Source of the DNA: CAIWHR01 sp963813415
GTDB taxonomy: Bacteria > Pseudomonadota > Gammaproteobacteria > Burkholderiales > Casimicrobiaceae
Direction: 5' to 3'
DNA length: 64,000 nucleotides
NCBI GenBank assembly: GCA_963813415.1
Contig: CAWEYW010000003.1
Span: 186,001 to 250,000 of the forward strand
Positions 34,540-44,406 of the stretch are shown here, piece after piece. The notes beneath the pieces are model-generated. The model was not told the DNA's origin. It made no database searches and saw nothing but the letters and a program-made list of their open reading frames with translations. The translations under genes were made by a program, and so were the position numbers. How positions within the stretch are numbered: the stretch's first letter is position 1; the number at the start of each line of letters is the position of its first letter.

Positions 34540-34788
34540 TCAGCGGCTCGCGACGCTGCGGACGCGGGATGTGGCGATGAACAGACGCATGCAGACCTCG
34601 CGCTCGGAGACGAATGCGTAATCGGCACAGGCGTGCTCGGCGACGACCGTCTGCTCCAGGGGCTCCCCGTCGCGTTGGAACAGCCCCGTGACGGCGGTGA
34701 GAAGGGTGATGGCGACGACGGCCGAAAGGGCGGCGGCGATGATGGTCCGGCCGACGTGGGGGCGGGCGAGGGTGGGCTTGGCGTTCAT
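34540..34788 (-). CDS. Small membrane-anchored hypothetical protein
   Basis: 82 residues: one membrane segment (RTIIAAALSAVVAITLLTAV) followed by a short periplasmic part with two Cys (AEHACADYAFVSEREVCMRLF). It is divergent from the regulator at 34960 with 171 nt between them. Function unknown; the pairing with an OmpR-like winged-helix NTPase suggests it could be its target, but that is inference. Confidence 0.62.
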   Translation of the reverse strand: MNAKPTLARPHVGRTIIAAALSAVVAITLLTAVTGLFQRDGEPLEQTVVAEHACADYAFVSEREVCMRLFIATSRVRSVASR

Positions 34789-34959
34789 GGCGACTCCTTG
34801 CGGTTTGGGGAAAGGCGGTGTTGCTGGGAGGTACTTTCCCCCGCACGCCGCGCTTCAGTCCTTGAGCCTGCCTTAAACGTTCTGAAAGCTGTTCTGAAGG
34901 CGGCGCGCCGGGTTAAATTCGCGCCCATACCGGAGCAGTAACCGCCCCGCCTCGTCGCC

Positions 34960-37371
34960 ATGACCGCCATGTACCGTTTCGACCGTTTCGAGCTGCAGCC
35001 CGCCCAGCGCCGTTTGCTGGCGGACGGTCACCCCGTCGCCCTCGGCCACCGGGCATTCGATGTGCTGGTGGCGCTCGTCGAGCGCGCCGGTCAGTTGGTG
35101 CCCAAGGACGAATTGCTGCGCGTCGTATGGCCTGGCGTCGTGGTGGAGGAGAACAACCTGCAGGTTCAGGTCTCCGCGTTGCGCAAGATCCTGGGCGCTG
35201 CAGCCATCGCGACCACCGCGGGCCGCGGGTATCGCTTCACGCTGGCGCTCACTTGCGCTGGCGAAGCGGCGCCGTCACCTCCCTCGCCGCGGCACAACCT
35301 GCCGCCGCAGCTGACCAGTTTCATCGGTCACGACGATGACCTGGAGGAATATGCGTCACTGCTCGAGCAGACGCGCCTGCTGACGCTCACCGGAATAGGC
35401 GGTTGCGGCAAAACCCGTCTGGCGCTGAAGCTCGCGGAGCAGGTCGTGCCTTCGTTTGCGGACGGCGTCTGGTACGTCGACATGGCGCCGGTCCTGGACG
35501 CCGAGCGCGTGCCGCTCACCGTCGCGACGACGCTCGGGATCCGGGAGGAGAGCGACCGGCCGGTGATGGACACGCTGTGCGGTCGTCTTGCGCGTCAGCG
35601 CTTGCTGCTGGTCCTCGACAACTGCGAGCATCTCGCGGGCGCATGCGCCGCCTTGGCGCGACGGGTCATCGGCGTCGCGCCCGCCGTGCGCGTGCTGGCC
35701 GCCAGTCGGGAAGGACTCGGCATCCCCGGTGAGCGCGCGGTGACGGTGCGCTCGCTGTCGTCGCCGCCCGCCGGGACGAAGCACGACCTCCGGACACTGC
35801 AGGAATGCGAAGCCGTACGACTGTTCGTCGAGCGGGCACAGTGGTCGGCCGGCAAATTTGCGCTGACGGACGACACGGCGGATGCCGTGGCCGAAATCTG
35901 CCGGCGACTGGACGGCATTCCCCTGGCGATCGAGCTGGCGGCGGCGCGTGTGAAGATGCTTTCCGTCGAGGAGATCCGCGCCAGGCTCGACGATCGGTTT
36001 CGACTGCTGACTGGCGGCAGCCGTACCGCTCTCGCCCGGCAACAGACATTGCTCGCCACCGTGCAGTGGAGCTATGACCATCTTGCCGCCGATGAGCAGC
36101 AGCTGTTGCGGCGGCTCTCGGTGTTTGTCGGTGGCTGGACCCTGCAGGGCGCAGTGCGCGTGGCCGCTGCGCAGCCCGACGAGTATGCGGTGCTGGACCG
36201 GCTCGCGCGTCTTGTCGACCAGTCACTCGTCACCACGCAAGCGGCCGAGGGCGGCACCACGCGCTATGCGATGCTCGAAACGGTGCGCCAGTACGCGCAG
36301 GATCGGTTGAACGAGGCCAGCGAAGGCACGACAACGCGCAGCCGTCATCTCGAATTCTATGTCGCATTCGCCGAGGAAGCCGAGCCGGAGCTCGTCGGAC
36401 CGCAACAGCCCGTGTGGTTCGCGCGCCTCGAGCCCGAGCGCGAGAACTTTCTCGCCGCCCACGCGTGGTGCGACAACGCGACCGGCGGCGGCGAGCTCGG
36501 ATTGCGGCTGGTCGCGTCGCTGAGGATGTATTTTCGGCACCGGGGACTCGTCGTGCTCGGGTATCGGGTGACGCTGGAGGCGCTTGCGCGGCCCGGGGCG
36601 CAGGCGCGCGACCGCGCCCGGTGCCGAGCCCTCTGGGCTGCCGGCGAGCACAGCTACTTCATGGGCCGCTACGACGAGGCGAACGAGTACGTCAAGACGA
36701 GCCTGGCGATCGCCCGCGAGATCGGCGACACCGGGGGCGTCGCCGAGGCCCACCGGTTACTCGGGTACGCGGTCCTCGCCCTGGGCGATCGCACCGCGGC
36801 CCGGGAGCATTTTCAGGAATCCCTGGAACTCTCGCGACACCTGGCAGACAAGCGCGAGCTCCCCAATGCGATCAACGGCCTTGCGGAGCTGCACCGGGCA
36901 GAGGGAGAGCTGGACGAGGCCGAGCCGCTCTACAACGAAGCGCTGGCGCTGCAGCGTGCACGGGGAGATCGCGGTGGTATCGCCGTGAGCCTCGTGAATC
37001 TCGCCATGACCGCGATCGGCCTCGGATCGGGAGACCGCGCCTGCGCGATGGTGCGCGAGGGGCTCGCGATCGCCGAGGAGATCGCCTCGAAGCGGGTTGG
37101 CGTTGCCCAGCTGGAGTGCGCGGCCGGGCTTGCGGCCTTTTTCACCGCGTGGGAGGTTGCCGCGCGGTTGCATGGCGCCACGGAGGCCCAAGCCGAAGAG
37201 ATGGGCTTTCGCCGCGAGCCGGCCGACGACGCGTTCCTGCAGCCCCTCGTTGCGCGCACGCGAGAGGCGCTCGGTGTCCCCGCGTTCGACGCGGCCGAGA
37301 GCTCCGGCCATTCGCTCACCTACCCCGAGGCGATCGCGGAGGCGCGCGCGTGGCTGGAGCGGCGCCCGTGA
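34960..37371 (+). CDS. Transcriptional regulator: OmpR-type winged helix + NTPase + TPR
   Basis: 803 aa one-component regulator. Residues 1-95 form an OmpR/PhoB-type winged helix (YRFDRFELQPAQRRLL, HRAFDVLVALVERAGQLVPK, NNLQVQVSALRKILG). An AAA/NB-ARC-like NTPase follows with Walker A LTGIGGCGKTRLALKLAE at about residue 143, Walker B LLLVLDNCEHL, and the sensor region IPLAIELAAARVKMLSVEEI. The C-terminal half is helical repeats (TPR), e.g. GDTGGVAEAHRLLGYAVLAL. The domain order is that of large signal-integrating STAND ATPases. The signal is unknown. ATG 34960 is used; an ATG 9 nt later (34969) is equally possible. Confidence 0.9.
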   Translation: MTAMYRFDRFELQPAQRRLLADGHPVALGHRAFDVLVALVERAGQLVPKDELLRVVWPGVVVEENNLQVQVSALRKILGAAAIATTAGRGYRFTLALTCAGEAAPSPPSPRHNLPPQLTSFIGHDDDLEEYASLLEQTRLLTLTGIGGCGKTRLALKLAEQVVPSFADGVWYVDMAPVLDAERVPLTVATTLGIREESDRPVMDTLCGRLARQRLLLVLDNCEHLAGACAALARRVIGVAPAVRVLAASREGLGIPGERAVTVRSLSSPPAGTKHDLRTLQECEAVRLFVERAQWSAGKFALTDDTADAVAEICRRLDGIPLAIELAAARVKMLSVEEIRARLDDRFRLLTGGSRTALARQQTLLATVQWSYDHLAADEQQLLRRLSVFVGGWTLQGAVRVAAAQPDEYAVLDRLARLVDQSLVTTQAAEGGTTRYAMLETVRQYAQDRLNEASEGTTTRSRHLEFYVAFAEEAEPELVGPQQPVWFARLEPERENFLAAHAWCDNATGGGELGLRLVASLRMYFRHRGLVVLGYRVTLEALARPGAQARDRARCRALWAAGEHSYFMGRYDEANEYVKTSLAIAREIGDTGGVAEAHRLLGYAVLALGDRTAAREHFQESLELSRHLADKRELPNAINGLAELHRAEGELDEAEPLYNEALALQRARGDRGGIAVSLVNLAMTAIGLGSGDRACAMVREGLAIAEEIASKRVGVAQLECAAGLAAFFTAWEVAARLHGATEAQAEEMGFRREPADDAFLQPLVARTREALGVPAFDAAESSGHSLTYPEAIAEARAWLERRP

Positions 37372-37479
37372 CCATCGGTCGTCCGCGTACGTGCGCAACG
37401 CATGGCGCGTCCAACCGCACCCATCCTGGATAGTGCAAACGCCGGCCGTCAGGCCAGGTGAACGTCGGCTCGCGCGCCG

Positions 37480-38115
37480 TCACGCGGCATAACCCAGCAC
37501 CGCGAAGAAGTGACAACCGGTGCCGGCAACGACGAAGCTGTGCCACACGGCGTGTGCGTACCGCAGCCGGGAATCGAGCACGAAGAACACGACACCCGCG
37601 GTATAGGCCAGGCCGCCGGCAACGAGCAACTCGACGCCCGGCAGCGCAACGTGCTCGACCAGCGGCACGGCCGCGATCAGCACCAGCCAGCCCATGACGA
37701 GATAGAGCCCGGTCGAAAGCCAGGGATGCGAGAGGCGATCGAATGCTTTCAGCGTGACGCCGACGGCGGCAAGCGACCACACCAGCCCGAACAGGGTCCA
37801 GCCCCAGGGTCCTCCCAGCGCGCCCAGGGCGAACGGCGTGTAGGTGCCGGCGATGAACACGTAGATCGCGCCATGATCGAGCTTCACGAATACGCGTTTG
37901 GCCCGGCCCGGCGGCAAGGCGTGGTACAGCGTCGAGGTCAGGTACAGCAGCACCATCGTCGCTGCGAACACGGCGGCACCGACGACGTTGGCGGCGCCAA
38001 GATGACGCGCAGCGGCGATGAGGAATGGCACGGCCACGATGGCTCCCAAGAGCGCCACGCCATGGCTGACGCTGTTGGCGATTTCCTCGCCGAGGCTTTG
38101 CGGACGTTCGATCAT
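37480..38115 (-). CDS. Hemolysin III / PAQR family membrane protein
   Basis: 211 aa with seven membrane helices. The metal-site motifs of the PAQR/HlyIII family are present: EIANSVSHGVALLGA, STLYHALPPGRAKRVFVKLDHGAIYVFIAGTYTPF, and the C-terminal HAVWHSFVVAGTGCHFFAVL, giving the conserved Ser, His and Asp set. Bacterial members are integral membrane proteins of uncertain enzymatic role (ceramidase-like hydrolase is one proposal); hemolysis is not implied. Confidence 0.92.
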   Translation of the reverse strand: MIERPQSLGEEIANSVSHGVALLGAIVAVPFLIAAARHLGAANVVGAAVFAATMVLLYLTSTLYHALPPGRAKRVFVKLDHGAIYVFIAGTYTPFALGALGGPWGWTLFGLVWSLAAVGVTLKAFDRLSHPWLSTGLYLVMGWLVLIAAVPLVEHVALPGVELLVAGGLAYTAGVVFFVLDSRLRYAHAVWHSFVVAGTGCHFFAVLGYAA

Positions 38116-38239
38116 CGCTCGATTCTAGTCCATCGGAAAATGTTCGCGCCGCGGTCCGCCGGAAGGCGCCCACGAGCACGCTCCGCTGTCGTCGCTGCCA
38201 TCGCAGCTTCCTGGACAGCCGCGCGGCATGCAGTCGACA

Positions 38240-39502
38240 TCAGTTCGTGAGCGCGACGATGCGCGCGATCACCGCCGGGCGCCGGGCAATGACATCCAAT
38301 TCCCACTGCCTGGCGCGGTGCAGCGCGGCCATGATTCCTTCCCGACGCGCGGCGAGATCGTCCAGCACGGCGAGGATCTCGGATGGCTCGAGCTCGGTGC
38401 GCGGCGCCGCCGTGAGCGCGCGGGAGAGGCCAAGGCGCGCACAGGTCGTGGCCATCGCCGGCTGGTCCCAGAAGAACGGATACGACAGCATGGGCACGCC
38501 GTGGAACACGGCCTCGTGGGTCGAGTTCATGCCGTGGTGCGTGATGAACACGTCGGTCTCCCGCAGAACGTCCCACTGATTGACGAAGTCGTGCACGCGC
38601 AGGTTGTCCGTCGCGAGCGCTTCGGGCGACGTGTTGTGCAGCGAAGCGCCGCCGAGACTCACGACGAAGGAAATATCCTGCCGAAGACGCGCTGCACCAG
38701 CAATCGCCCGCACGGCTCGGGTGGCGAGGTCGGCATACCGGCGCCACACGACCGTTCCGAAGCTGACGTAGACATTGAGTTGACGCCTGGCTTGCGGCCA
38801 CGTGCGGGCCCCGGGGAAGGCGACGGTTGGCGGCTCGTCGGCATCGTCTCCCAACTCGTCGGGCAGGGAGCCGAAAAATTCCAGCGCGTGCTCCTCGGTG
38901 TGCGGCGGCTCCCCCTGGAACTCCTGCGGCTCGCAGCAGATGTTCAGATCCGGCCTGCCGCTCGCCACATAGCAGAAGGGCGACGCATCGGTCATGGCAT
39001 AGGTCGAGCGAAGGACGTCGACCGCCTGCCGGCACGACGACGAGATCTGTACCATCGGATCGCGTTCGAGCATGCGCACGAACGCGGAGGGCACCACGTG
39101 ATGACCTGCGATGACGTTCACCCGCGGGATCTGCAACTGTTCGGCAACCACGCGGCCGATCACGGCGAAACTGTCGTGTATGACCAGACCGACACCCAGG
39201 CGACGAACCTCGCTGCAGATCGCGTCTGCGTAGTGGCCGGCGAATGCCACGTAGCGGCACGGGATCGGGAACGATGCATCGTCCGCGCGGGCCAGCGGAT
39301 AGGCGGCGAAGAGATCGTGGAACACGCCTCCTGCGCGCTCCACCGCCTCCCGAAAATCCGCATGCGTGAATACGTGCGCCGCGAGTCCGGCACGCGCGAC
39401 GCCTGCCACCAGTGAGCGCAGACGCTGGAAATGGCCCCGCTCGGGCATGCAGAAGAAGGCGACCGCGGGCGCCGGGCGGACGTACGGCGGTCCGGATGTC
39501 AT
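38240..39502 (-). CDS. UDP-glycosyltransferase (MGT/YjiC-like, GT1)
   Basis: 420 aa. The N-terminal acceptor domain begins VAFFCMPERGHFQRLRSLVAG, and the C-terminal donor domain has NVYVSFGTVVWRRYA, FVVSLGGASL and the GT1 signature VFITHHGMNSTHEAVFHGVPMLSYPFFWDQPAMA, with HGG replaced by HHGMNS. ATG 39502 overlaps the methyltransferase stop (ATGA). Third gene of a reverse-strand operon with an adenylating enzyme and a methyltransferase, so it likely glycosylates a small lipid or acyl product; the acceptor is unknown. Confidence 0.88.
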   Translation of the reverse strand: MTSGPPYVRPAPAVAFFCMPERGHFQRLRSLVAGVARAGLAAHVFTHADFREAVERAGGVFHDLFAAYPLARADDASFPIPCRYVAFAGHYADAICSEVRRLGVGLVIHDSFAVIGRVVAEQLQIPRVNVIAGHHVVPSAFVRMLERDPMVQISSSCRQAVDVLRSTYAMTDASPFCYVASGRPDLNICCEPQEFQGEPPHTEEHALEFFGSLPDELGDDADEPPTVAFPGARTWPQARRQLNVYVSFGTVVWRRYADLATRAVRAIAGAARLRQDISFVVSLGGASLHNTSPEALATDNLRVHDFVNQWDVLRETDVFITHHGMNSTHEAVFHGVPMLSYPFFWDQPAMATTCARLGLSRALTAAPRTELEPSEILAVLDDLAARREGIMAALHRARQWELDVIARRPAVIARIVALTN

Positions 39503-40380
39503 CGCGATGCGTCGTCGCTGCGCGCCGACGCAGCCTCCCCGATGCCCATGGCGAGCGCGCTGGCAAGCTCGCCTTCGGTCTTGTCGTTCACCCAGGGGTA
39601 GGTCGAAATCCCGACGGCTTGACCGCAAGTGGCGAGCAATGTGATGCGATCGGGCGCCTTGTCGGGCTCGAATGGCACCAGGCATTCGAGTACGGAGCTG
39701 AATCCGGCAGCATGGAGCGCGCGCACCAACGAGGAGCGTGTGAAGCGGAAGGCGAAGCTGTTGTCGATCGAACGGAGCACGCGCGCCCGGCGTGTCTGCG
39801 CGCTGTCGTGGTCCTCGTGCTCGCGCACCCGTCGGCCTTCGTAGCGCAAGCCTTCCCACTCCACGGTGGTGTCGGCATCCGGCGCGATCAAGGTGTCGAC
39901 GATCATGAACCCCGTGCAGAGCTCGCGCAGGTTGGTCAGCAGGACGAAAAGGTCCGGTGCATCGAGGTGATAAAGGATGCCGAGGGCGTAAACGGCATCG
40001 AATGCCCCGACACTGTCGCGAGTGGCCGTGCGCACGTCCCGCTGCGCGAACGTGACCCCGCCAATGCCATGCCGCTTGGCGGTGGCTGCACCCAACGCCA
40101 TGCGCTCGGTGCGCGCATCGAGCGCCAGGACTTCGGCACCGTGCAGCGCGGCTTCGATGGCGTAAACACCCTCACCGCAGCCGAGGTCGAGAATCCGCCT
40201 CCCGCGGAGATCTCCGCGCAGCAGGTCGTGCGTCAGTTGCAGGACGCGACGTACCTTGAGTCCGTTGGCCATCCCCGACTGCGGCACGCGCACGCCCGGC
40301 ATCTCGCCTTTGCGGGCGAACAGCGCCAGCGCTTCAGCGTCGAGTGGGTAGACCCGCTCATCGACCATGGTGTGCTCCAT
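39499..40380 (-). CDS. SAM-dependent methyltransferase
   Basis: 293 aa class I methyltransferase. The SAM-binding motif I is RRILDLGCGEGVYAIEAA, then VLALDARTERM (motif Ib), VTFAQRDVRT, and AFDAVYALGILYHLDAPDLFVLL (motif II). The start is ATG 40380 (MEHTMVDE) or 40368; both lie inside the end of the upstream gene, typical of coupled genes. It overlaps the glycosyltransferase by 4 nt. Confidence 0.88.
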   Translation of the reverse strand: MEHTMVDERVYPLDAEALALFARKGEMPGVRVPQSGMANGLKVRRVLQLTHDLLRGDLRGRRILDLGCGEGVYAIEAALHGAEVLALDARTERMALGAATAKRHGIGGVTFAQRDVRTATRDSVGAFDAVYALGILYHLDAPDLFVLLTNLRELCTGFMIVDTLIAPDADTTVEWEGLRYEGRRVREHEDHDSAQTRRARVLRSIDNSFAFRFTRSSLVRALHAAGFSSVLECLVPFEPDKAPDRITLLATCGQAVGISTYPWVNDKTEGELASALAMGIGEAASARSDDASR

Positions 40381-41956
40381 GCGTTTCGGTCCCGACGAGG
40401 TGCAGGATCTTGCCGGTGCCGGTCTCATAAGGCGGTTCCCGGGAAACCTCCAGAATGCCACTCTGGTGCCAGTGGTCGGCCATGTCGCGCTGGACCTCGC
40501 CCATGGCCCCCGTTGCTGCGAGAAACGCCTCCCGTACTGCCGCTGGGTCCACGGTTCCCACGCGGGGATGCACCAGAAGGCGCAGCGTGGGCTCACCGGC
40601 GGGGCCGGCATCCTCGATCAGCTGGTAGTCGGTAGGGCCGCCGCCGAAGCGTGCGGGCAGCAGGTCTTCGAGGACCGTGACGACCGCCGTATCCGCGAAG
40701 GTCACGCCTCCCACGCTCAGCTTCTCGAAACTGCGGACGTCCTGCAAATGGCTGCCCCAACCGAGCTTCTGCATCGGACAACCACACGATCGATCGCCGA
40801 GCACACCCCGATCGCCCATCGACACGTTGAGCAGCACGAAAGGAGAAGTATCGAGCAGTGACGAAACCAGAAGCGTATTGACCGGCAGCGATGCGACGTC
40901 CGCAGCGATCACGGCGTTGAGGTCGCTGAATACGTGCATGTCGTCCGGAGCCACGGGGGCCAGGCAGCCGTAGGCAACGGTACCCCCGGACTCGACGCTC
41001 CCATAGTCCGGCATTGCCGTCGCTCCCGCGCGACGGATGAGCGCAAGGCGTGGCGCGGTGATCGGCTCGCCGGTGATGGTGAACTGCGCGCCGGCGATGT
41101 CCGCTCCCGCAGCGGTTGCGGCTTCGACGAGACGCACGACGGCACTCGGCGCCCCCCAGAGGTGCGGTACCTCACCATGCGCCAACGTTGCCGCGAGCCA
41201 GCGCAGGATGCGCGACGGATCGGCGACGGGCGCATATTCGGGGGCCGGCAGGGGCACGCCGAGCAGGCGGCTCTCCCAGAGCAACGTGCGCACGCTCCAG
41301 CGGAAACGCGCCCGTTCCCTTCCGACGAATGCATCGACTTGCGTGAACCATCGCGCTGCCGCTTCGCCGCGCGCGGAGTACCAGAGCAGCGGAACGATGC
41401 CGCGCAACCCCCACACCGCCGTGCGCCACGCGGCACCGCCGCGTGCGCCCAGAGCGACGTTCATGTTGATCGCACGATCACGGACACAGGCAAGGTCCAG
41501 CTGCACCCTCGCCGGTGGACCGCGACTGCCGCCGGTGCTCGTCCACAGTGCGGCGACCGACAGCGGATTGCGAAAGTCGTCGGCCGCCACCGGGAATGAG
41601 GTGCTGCCGCGGACGATCGGCTGGCGGCCCTTGAACTCGTCGACCGTGACGAAGACGCCGGCGCGGCTCAACGCGCGCAGCGCGCCCTCCACACCCTCCT
41701 GCCGCACGAGTCGCTCGAGGTCACCTGCTTCGCAACCTGCGGCCCGCAACAGCGATCGATACGGGCTCGATGGATTGGCGAAGATCGCCTCCCGCGCGAA
41801 GGCCAGAAACTTCGGCGCTCGGGCGGCGAGCCGCTCACGCACGGTTCCTTCCGCCTCGGCCAGGGTGAAGGGCCGGCGCAGATAGGCCGGCAAGGCGGTC
41901 ACGACGCGCGCGATCATCGCCGCATCGGTCGCCAAAGCGTGCATCGACGAGATCAA
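40358..41956 (-). CDS. PaaK-like adenylate-forming (acyl/aryl-CoA ligase or LuxE-type) protein
   Basis: 532 aa of the phenylacetate-CoA ligase/LuxE superfamily. Visible elements: LRAAGCEAGDLERLV near the N-terminus (PaaK-like), the glycine-rich loop SVAALWTSTGGSRGPPARV, PHLWGAPSAVVRLVEAA, the adenylate-site ITGEPITAPRLALIRRAGAT and MPDYGSVESGGTVAYGC, and SCGCPMQKLGWGSHLQDVRSFEKLSVGG. A hinge Lys-bearing C-terminus (YETGTGKILHLV) ends the protein. It leads the three-gene reverse operon. It likely activates a carboxylic acid that the other two genes methylate and glycosylate; this is inference. The Cys cluster CGC resembles LuxE/CoF synthetase relatives. Confidence 0.75.
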   Translation of the reverse strand: MISSMHALATDAAMIARVVTALPAYLRRPFTLAEAEGTVRERLAARAPKFLAFAREAIFANPSSPYRSLLRAAGCEAGDLERLVRQEGVEGALRALSRAGVFVTVDEFKGRQPIVRGSTSFPVAADDFRNPLSVAALWTSTGGSRGPPARVQLDLACVRDRAINMNVALGARGGAAWRTAVWGLRGIVPLLWYSARGEAAARWFTQVDAFVGRERARFRWSVRTLLWESRLLGVPLPAPEYAPVADPSRILRWLAATLAHGEVPHLWGAPSAVVRLVEAATAAGADIAGAQFTITGEPITAPRLALIRRAGATAMPDYGSVESGGTVAYGCLAPVAPDDMHVFSDLNAVIAADVASLPVNTLLVSSLLDTSPFVLLNVSMGDRGVLGDRSCGCPMQKLGWGSHLQDVRSFEKLSVGGVTFADTAVVTVLEDLLPARFGGGPTDYQLIEDAGPAGEPTLRLLVHPRVGTVDPAAVREAFLAATGAMGEVQRDMADHWHQSGILEVSREPPYETGTGKILHLVGTETHGAHHGR

Positions 41957-42366
41957 GATGCGGGCAACGGGTCACCGGAACGACGCGGTGGCGGACGCCG
42001 GACTGTTCCTGCCCACCGTGGCGCCCCGGACGGCGCCGACAGCGGAGCGTGGATTGCAGCCGCCCGTCGCGCCTCGATCATCCGCCTTGGACCCGCACCG
42101 AACCCGCAGGATCCGCTTGCCGTGCAGCGAACGGTCAGAATGCCAGCCTCCCGCCGGCAGATGCAGGCAAACGTCTGGCTCGATGCATGTTCAACGGTTC
42201 ATCATGTGGCACGGTCGCGGGACGGATGCACAGCTACGGGAGGGAACATGAGCGACGTGCAGCACGATTGACCACAGTGTAACGTGGCGACGCACATCCC
42301 GCGCGCGTCCCCGATTCCGGACGCACCATCGCGGCACTTCATGCCAGATCCGATCGGAGACGACCC
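41957..42366. other. Divergent intergenic region
   Basis: 410 bases between the PaaK-like gene (reverse) and the glutathione transferase gene (forward). Only short, Arg/Pro-rich frames occur. It must hold two promoters; none could be assigned with confidence. Confidence 0.5.
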
Positions 42367-43095
42367 ATGATCTACGAGCTCTACTACTGGCCGGGGATCC
42401 AGGGGCGCGGTGAATTCGTGCGCCTGGCGCTCGAGAATGCCGGCGCACGTTACGTCGATATCGCCCTCGTGCCCGAGGAGCAAGGCGGCGGCGTGCCGGC
42501 CCTGGAGCGTTTTCTCGAAGGCGACGACGTCGAGCGGCCTCCCTTCGCGCCCCCGTTTCTCAAGGCCGGCCGGCGTTTGATCGGACAGACGGCGAACATC
42601 CTCCTGTTTCTCGGTGATCGCCTGGACCTCGCGCCGCGGGATGCGGCGGGCAAGCTGTGGACCCATCAGCTGCAGCTCACGATCGCCGATTTCATCGTGG
42701 AGATCCACGACACGCATCATCCCGTCGCCGGCTCGCTTTACTACGAGGACCAGAAGCCGGAGGCGAAGCGCCGCGCGAACGACTTTCGCGTGCACCGCCT
42801 GCCGAAATTCCTCCGCTACTTCGAGCGGGTCCTGGAGCGGAACCCGGACCGCGGCCCGTGGATGGTCGGCGGGCGGCTGACCTACGTCGATCTGTCGATG
42901 GCGCAGGTCATCGCGGGTCTGCGCTACGCCTTTCCTGTGGCAAGCCGGAAGGCGCTGCGCAGTTGCTCCCGGCTGCGCGCCTTGCACGACGAGGTATTCG
43001 CGCGCCCCAACATCAGGCGCTACGTGGCGTCGGGGCGTCGACTGCCATTCAACAACGAAGGGATTTTCCGCCGCTATCCCGAGCTCGACGGATGA
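42367..43095 (+). CDS. Glutathione S-transferase-like protein
   Basis: 242 aa with the two-domain GST fold. MIYELYYWPGIQGRGEFVRLALENAG is the thioredoxin-like start with Tyr at the catalytic position; RLIGQTANILLFLGDRL is the Gln-Thr glutathione site (QTANIL rather than the usual Q-S). The C-terminal helical domain includes PWMVGGRLTYVDLSMAQVI (the N-capping box). Single gene. Confidence 0.9.
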   Translation: MIYELYYWPGIQGRGEFVRLALENAGARYVDIALVPEEQGGGVPALERFLEGDDVERPPFAPPFLKAGRRLIGQTANILLFLGDRLDLAPRDAAGKLWTHQLQLTIADFIVEIHDTHHPVAGSLYYEDQKPEAKRRANDFRVHRLPKFLRYFERVLERNPDRGPWMVGGRLTYVDLSMAQVIAGLRYAFPVASRKALRSCSRLRALHDEVFARPNIRRYVASGRRLPFNNEGIFRRYPELDG

Positions 43096-43191
43096 GCTCG
43101 CGCAATGCGACGAGCCGACCCGGCACGAGGGGGGCAGCCCTGTCCGACGACCTCGCAACGGCTGGTCGCGACCAGCTCCCGGCGAGCGACG

Positions 43192-43722
43192 TCAGACGAA
43201 GCCCAGGCCGCCGAGCACCGCGCCGACGGCGAGCGCCGCGAGTGGATGGATGCGCGTCCACAGCATGAGCGCTGCGGTGCCCGCGGTGATCGCATACGCG
43301 ACCGTCGTGTGATCGGACGCGTGGGTGAGCACGTAGCCCGAAGCGAACATGAGCCCGACCGTGATCGGCGCCAAGGCGCGCTGCACCACGATCCGCCAGC
43401 GTGCCTCGCGAAAGCGATCCCATACGGCGGCTACGGCGTACGTCAGCCCCGACGACGGGCCGCAGATGGCGAAGGTCGTCAGCAGCGCGCCCGGCAACCC
43501 CGCGACGAAAAACCCGATGATCGTGACGATGAGGAAGTTGGGACCGGGGGCCGCCTGCGAGATCGCGAACAACTCGCTGAACTGCGCGCCCGTCATCCAG
43601 CCGTGCACCTCGACGATCTGGCGATGGATCTCCGGGACGAGCGCATTGATGCCGCCGATCGACAGCAGCGAAAGGAGGAAGAACTGGCGGCCGAGCTCCG
43701 CGAGGATGGCGCCCTCGGTCAT
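43192..43722 (-). CDS. chrA: Chromate transporter, short-chain subunit (C-terminal-type)
   Basis: 176 aa membrane protein. FFLLSLLSIGGINALVPEIHR and AISQAAPGPNFLIVTIIGFFVAGLPGAL are ChrA motifs. It pairs with the upstream short ChrA-like gene (overlap 4 nt); together they form the two-gene short-chain chromate ion transporter (CHR) system, exporting chromate or sulfate. Six helices are expected. The gene order, with both halves co-oriented, is standard. Confidence 0.9.
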   Translation of the reverse strand: MTEGAILAELGRQFFLLSLLSIGGINALVPEIHRQIVEVHGWMTGAQFSELFAISQAAPGPNFLIVTIIGFFVAGLPGALLTTFAICGPSSGLTYAVAAVWDRFREARWRIVVQRALAPITVGLMFASGYVLTHASDHTTVAYAITAGTAALMLWTRIHPLAALAVGAVLGGLGFV

Positions 43723-44285
43723 TGCTGCTTCTCGCGCGCGCCGAGCAGCAGCGACAGCGGTATCAGGCCGAGCAGCACCCAGATCAGCGGCCAGCGGAAG
43801 AATGCGATCGCGACGAACGTGAGCATTGCCATGCCGACCTGCCAGTACGTGGCACGCAGCGGGCGCGCCAGGCGCACCGCCATCGCGATCACCAGGCCGG
43901 CTGCTCCGCAGGCGACTCCGGCGAGGGCGCCGCGAACCTGTGGCAACTGGCCGGCGAGGCGGTAAAGCGCACCGAGCGTGATGATGAGCAGGAAAGGCAT
44001 GATGATGAGACCGGTGGAGGACGCGATGGCACCGCGCCAGCCGTTGAACCGGCGACCCACGACGATCGCCACGTTGACGATGTTTGGCCCGGGCAGGAAC
44101 TGGCACAGCGACAGCACATCGACGAATTCCTTCTCGTCCAGCCACCGCTCGCGCTCGACCAGCATGCGGTGCGCGAAGGGCATCACGCCGCCGAACCCGG
44201 AAATCCCGACGCGCAGGAACGCGAAGAACATCTCGCGCGTCGTCGGCGCGATGCGCACGCCGGCGCTGGAAGTGTCGATCGACAT
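43719..44285 (-). CDS. chrA: Chromate transporter, short-chain subunit (N-terminal-type)
   Basis: 188 aa. FLRVGISGFGGVMPFAHRML, EKEFVDVLSLCQFLPGPNIVNVAIVVG and the Gly-rich membrane segments are hallmark ChrA sequence (FGG..., PGPN). ATG 44285 is preferred because the conserved N-terminus starts soon after; an in-frame upstream start at 44363 adds only Arg-rich residues. It overlaps the second subunit by 4 nt. Confidence 0.9.
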   Translation of the reverse strand: MSIDTSSAGVRIAPTTREMFFAFLRVGISGFGGVMPFAHRMLVERERWLDEKEFVDVLSLCQFLPGPNIVNVAIVVGRRFNGWRGAIASSTGLIIMPFLLIITLGALYRLAGQLPQVRGALAGVACGAAGLVIAMAVRLARPLRATYWQVGMAMLTFVAIAFFRWPLIWVLLGLIPLSLLLGAREKQQ

Positions 44286-44406
44286 TCGGGCATGATACTG
44301 GGCGCGACCGCGCCTTAGCTCCTGCACCGGACCGCGCGCGTGCCGCCACATCGAACGCGTCACTCTCGCGGACCCTCCACCCCCTCACCGATCGGCGTTC
44401 CTGCAG

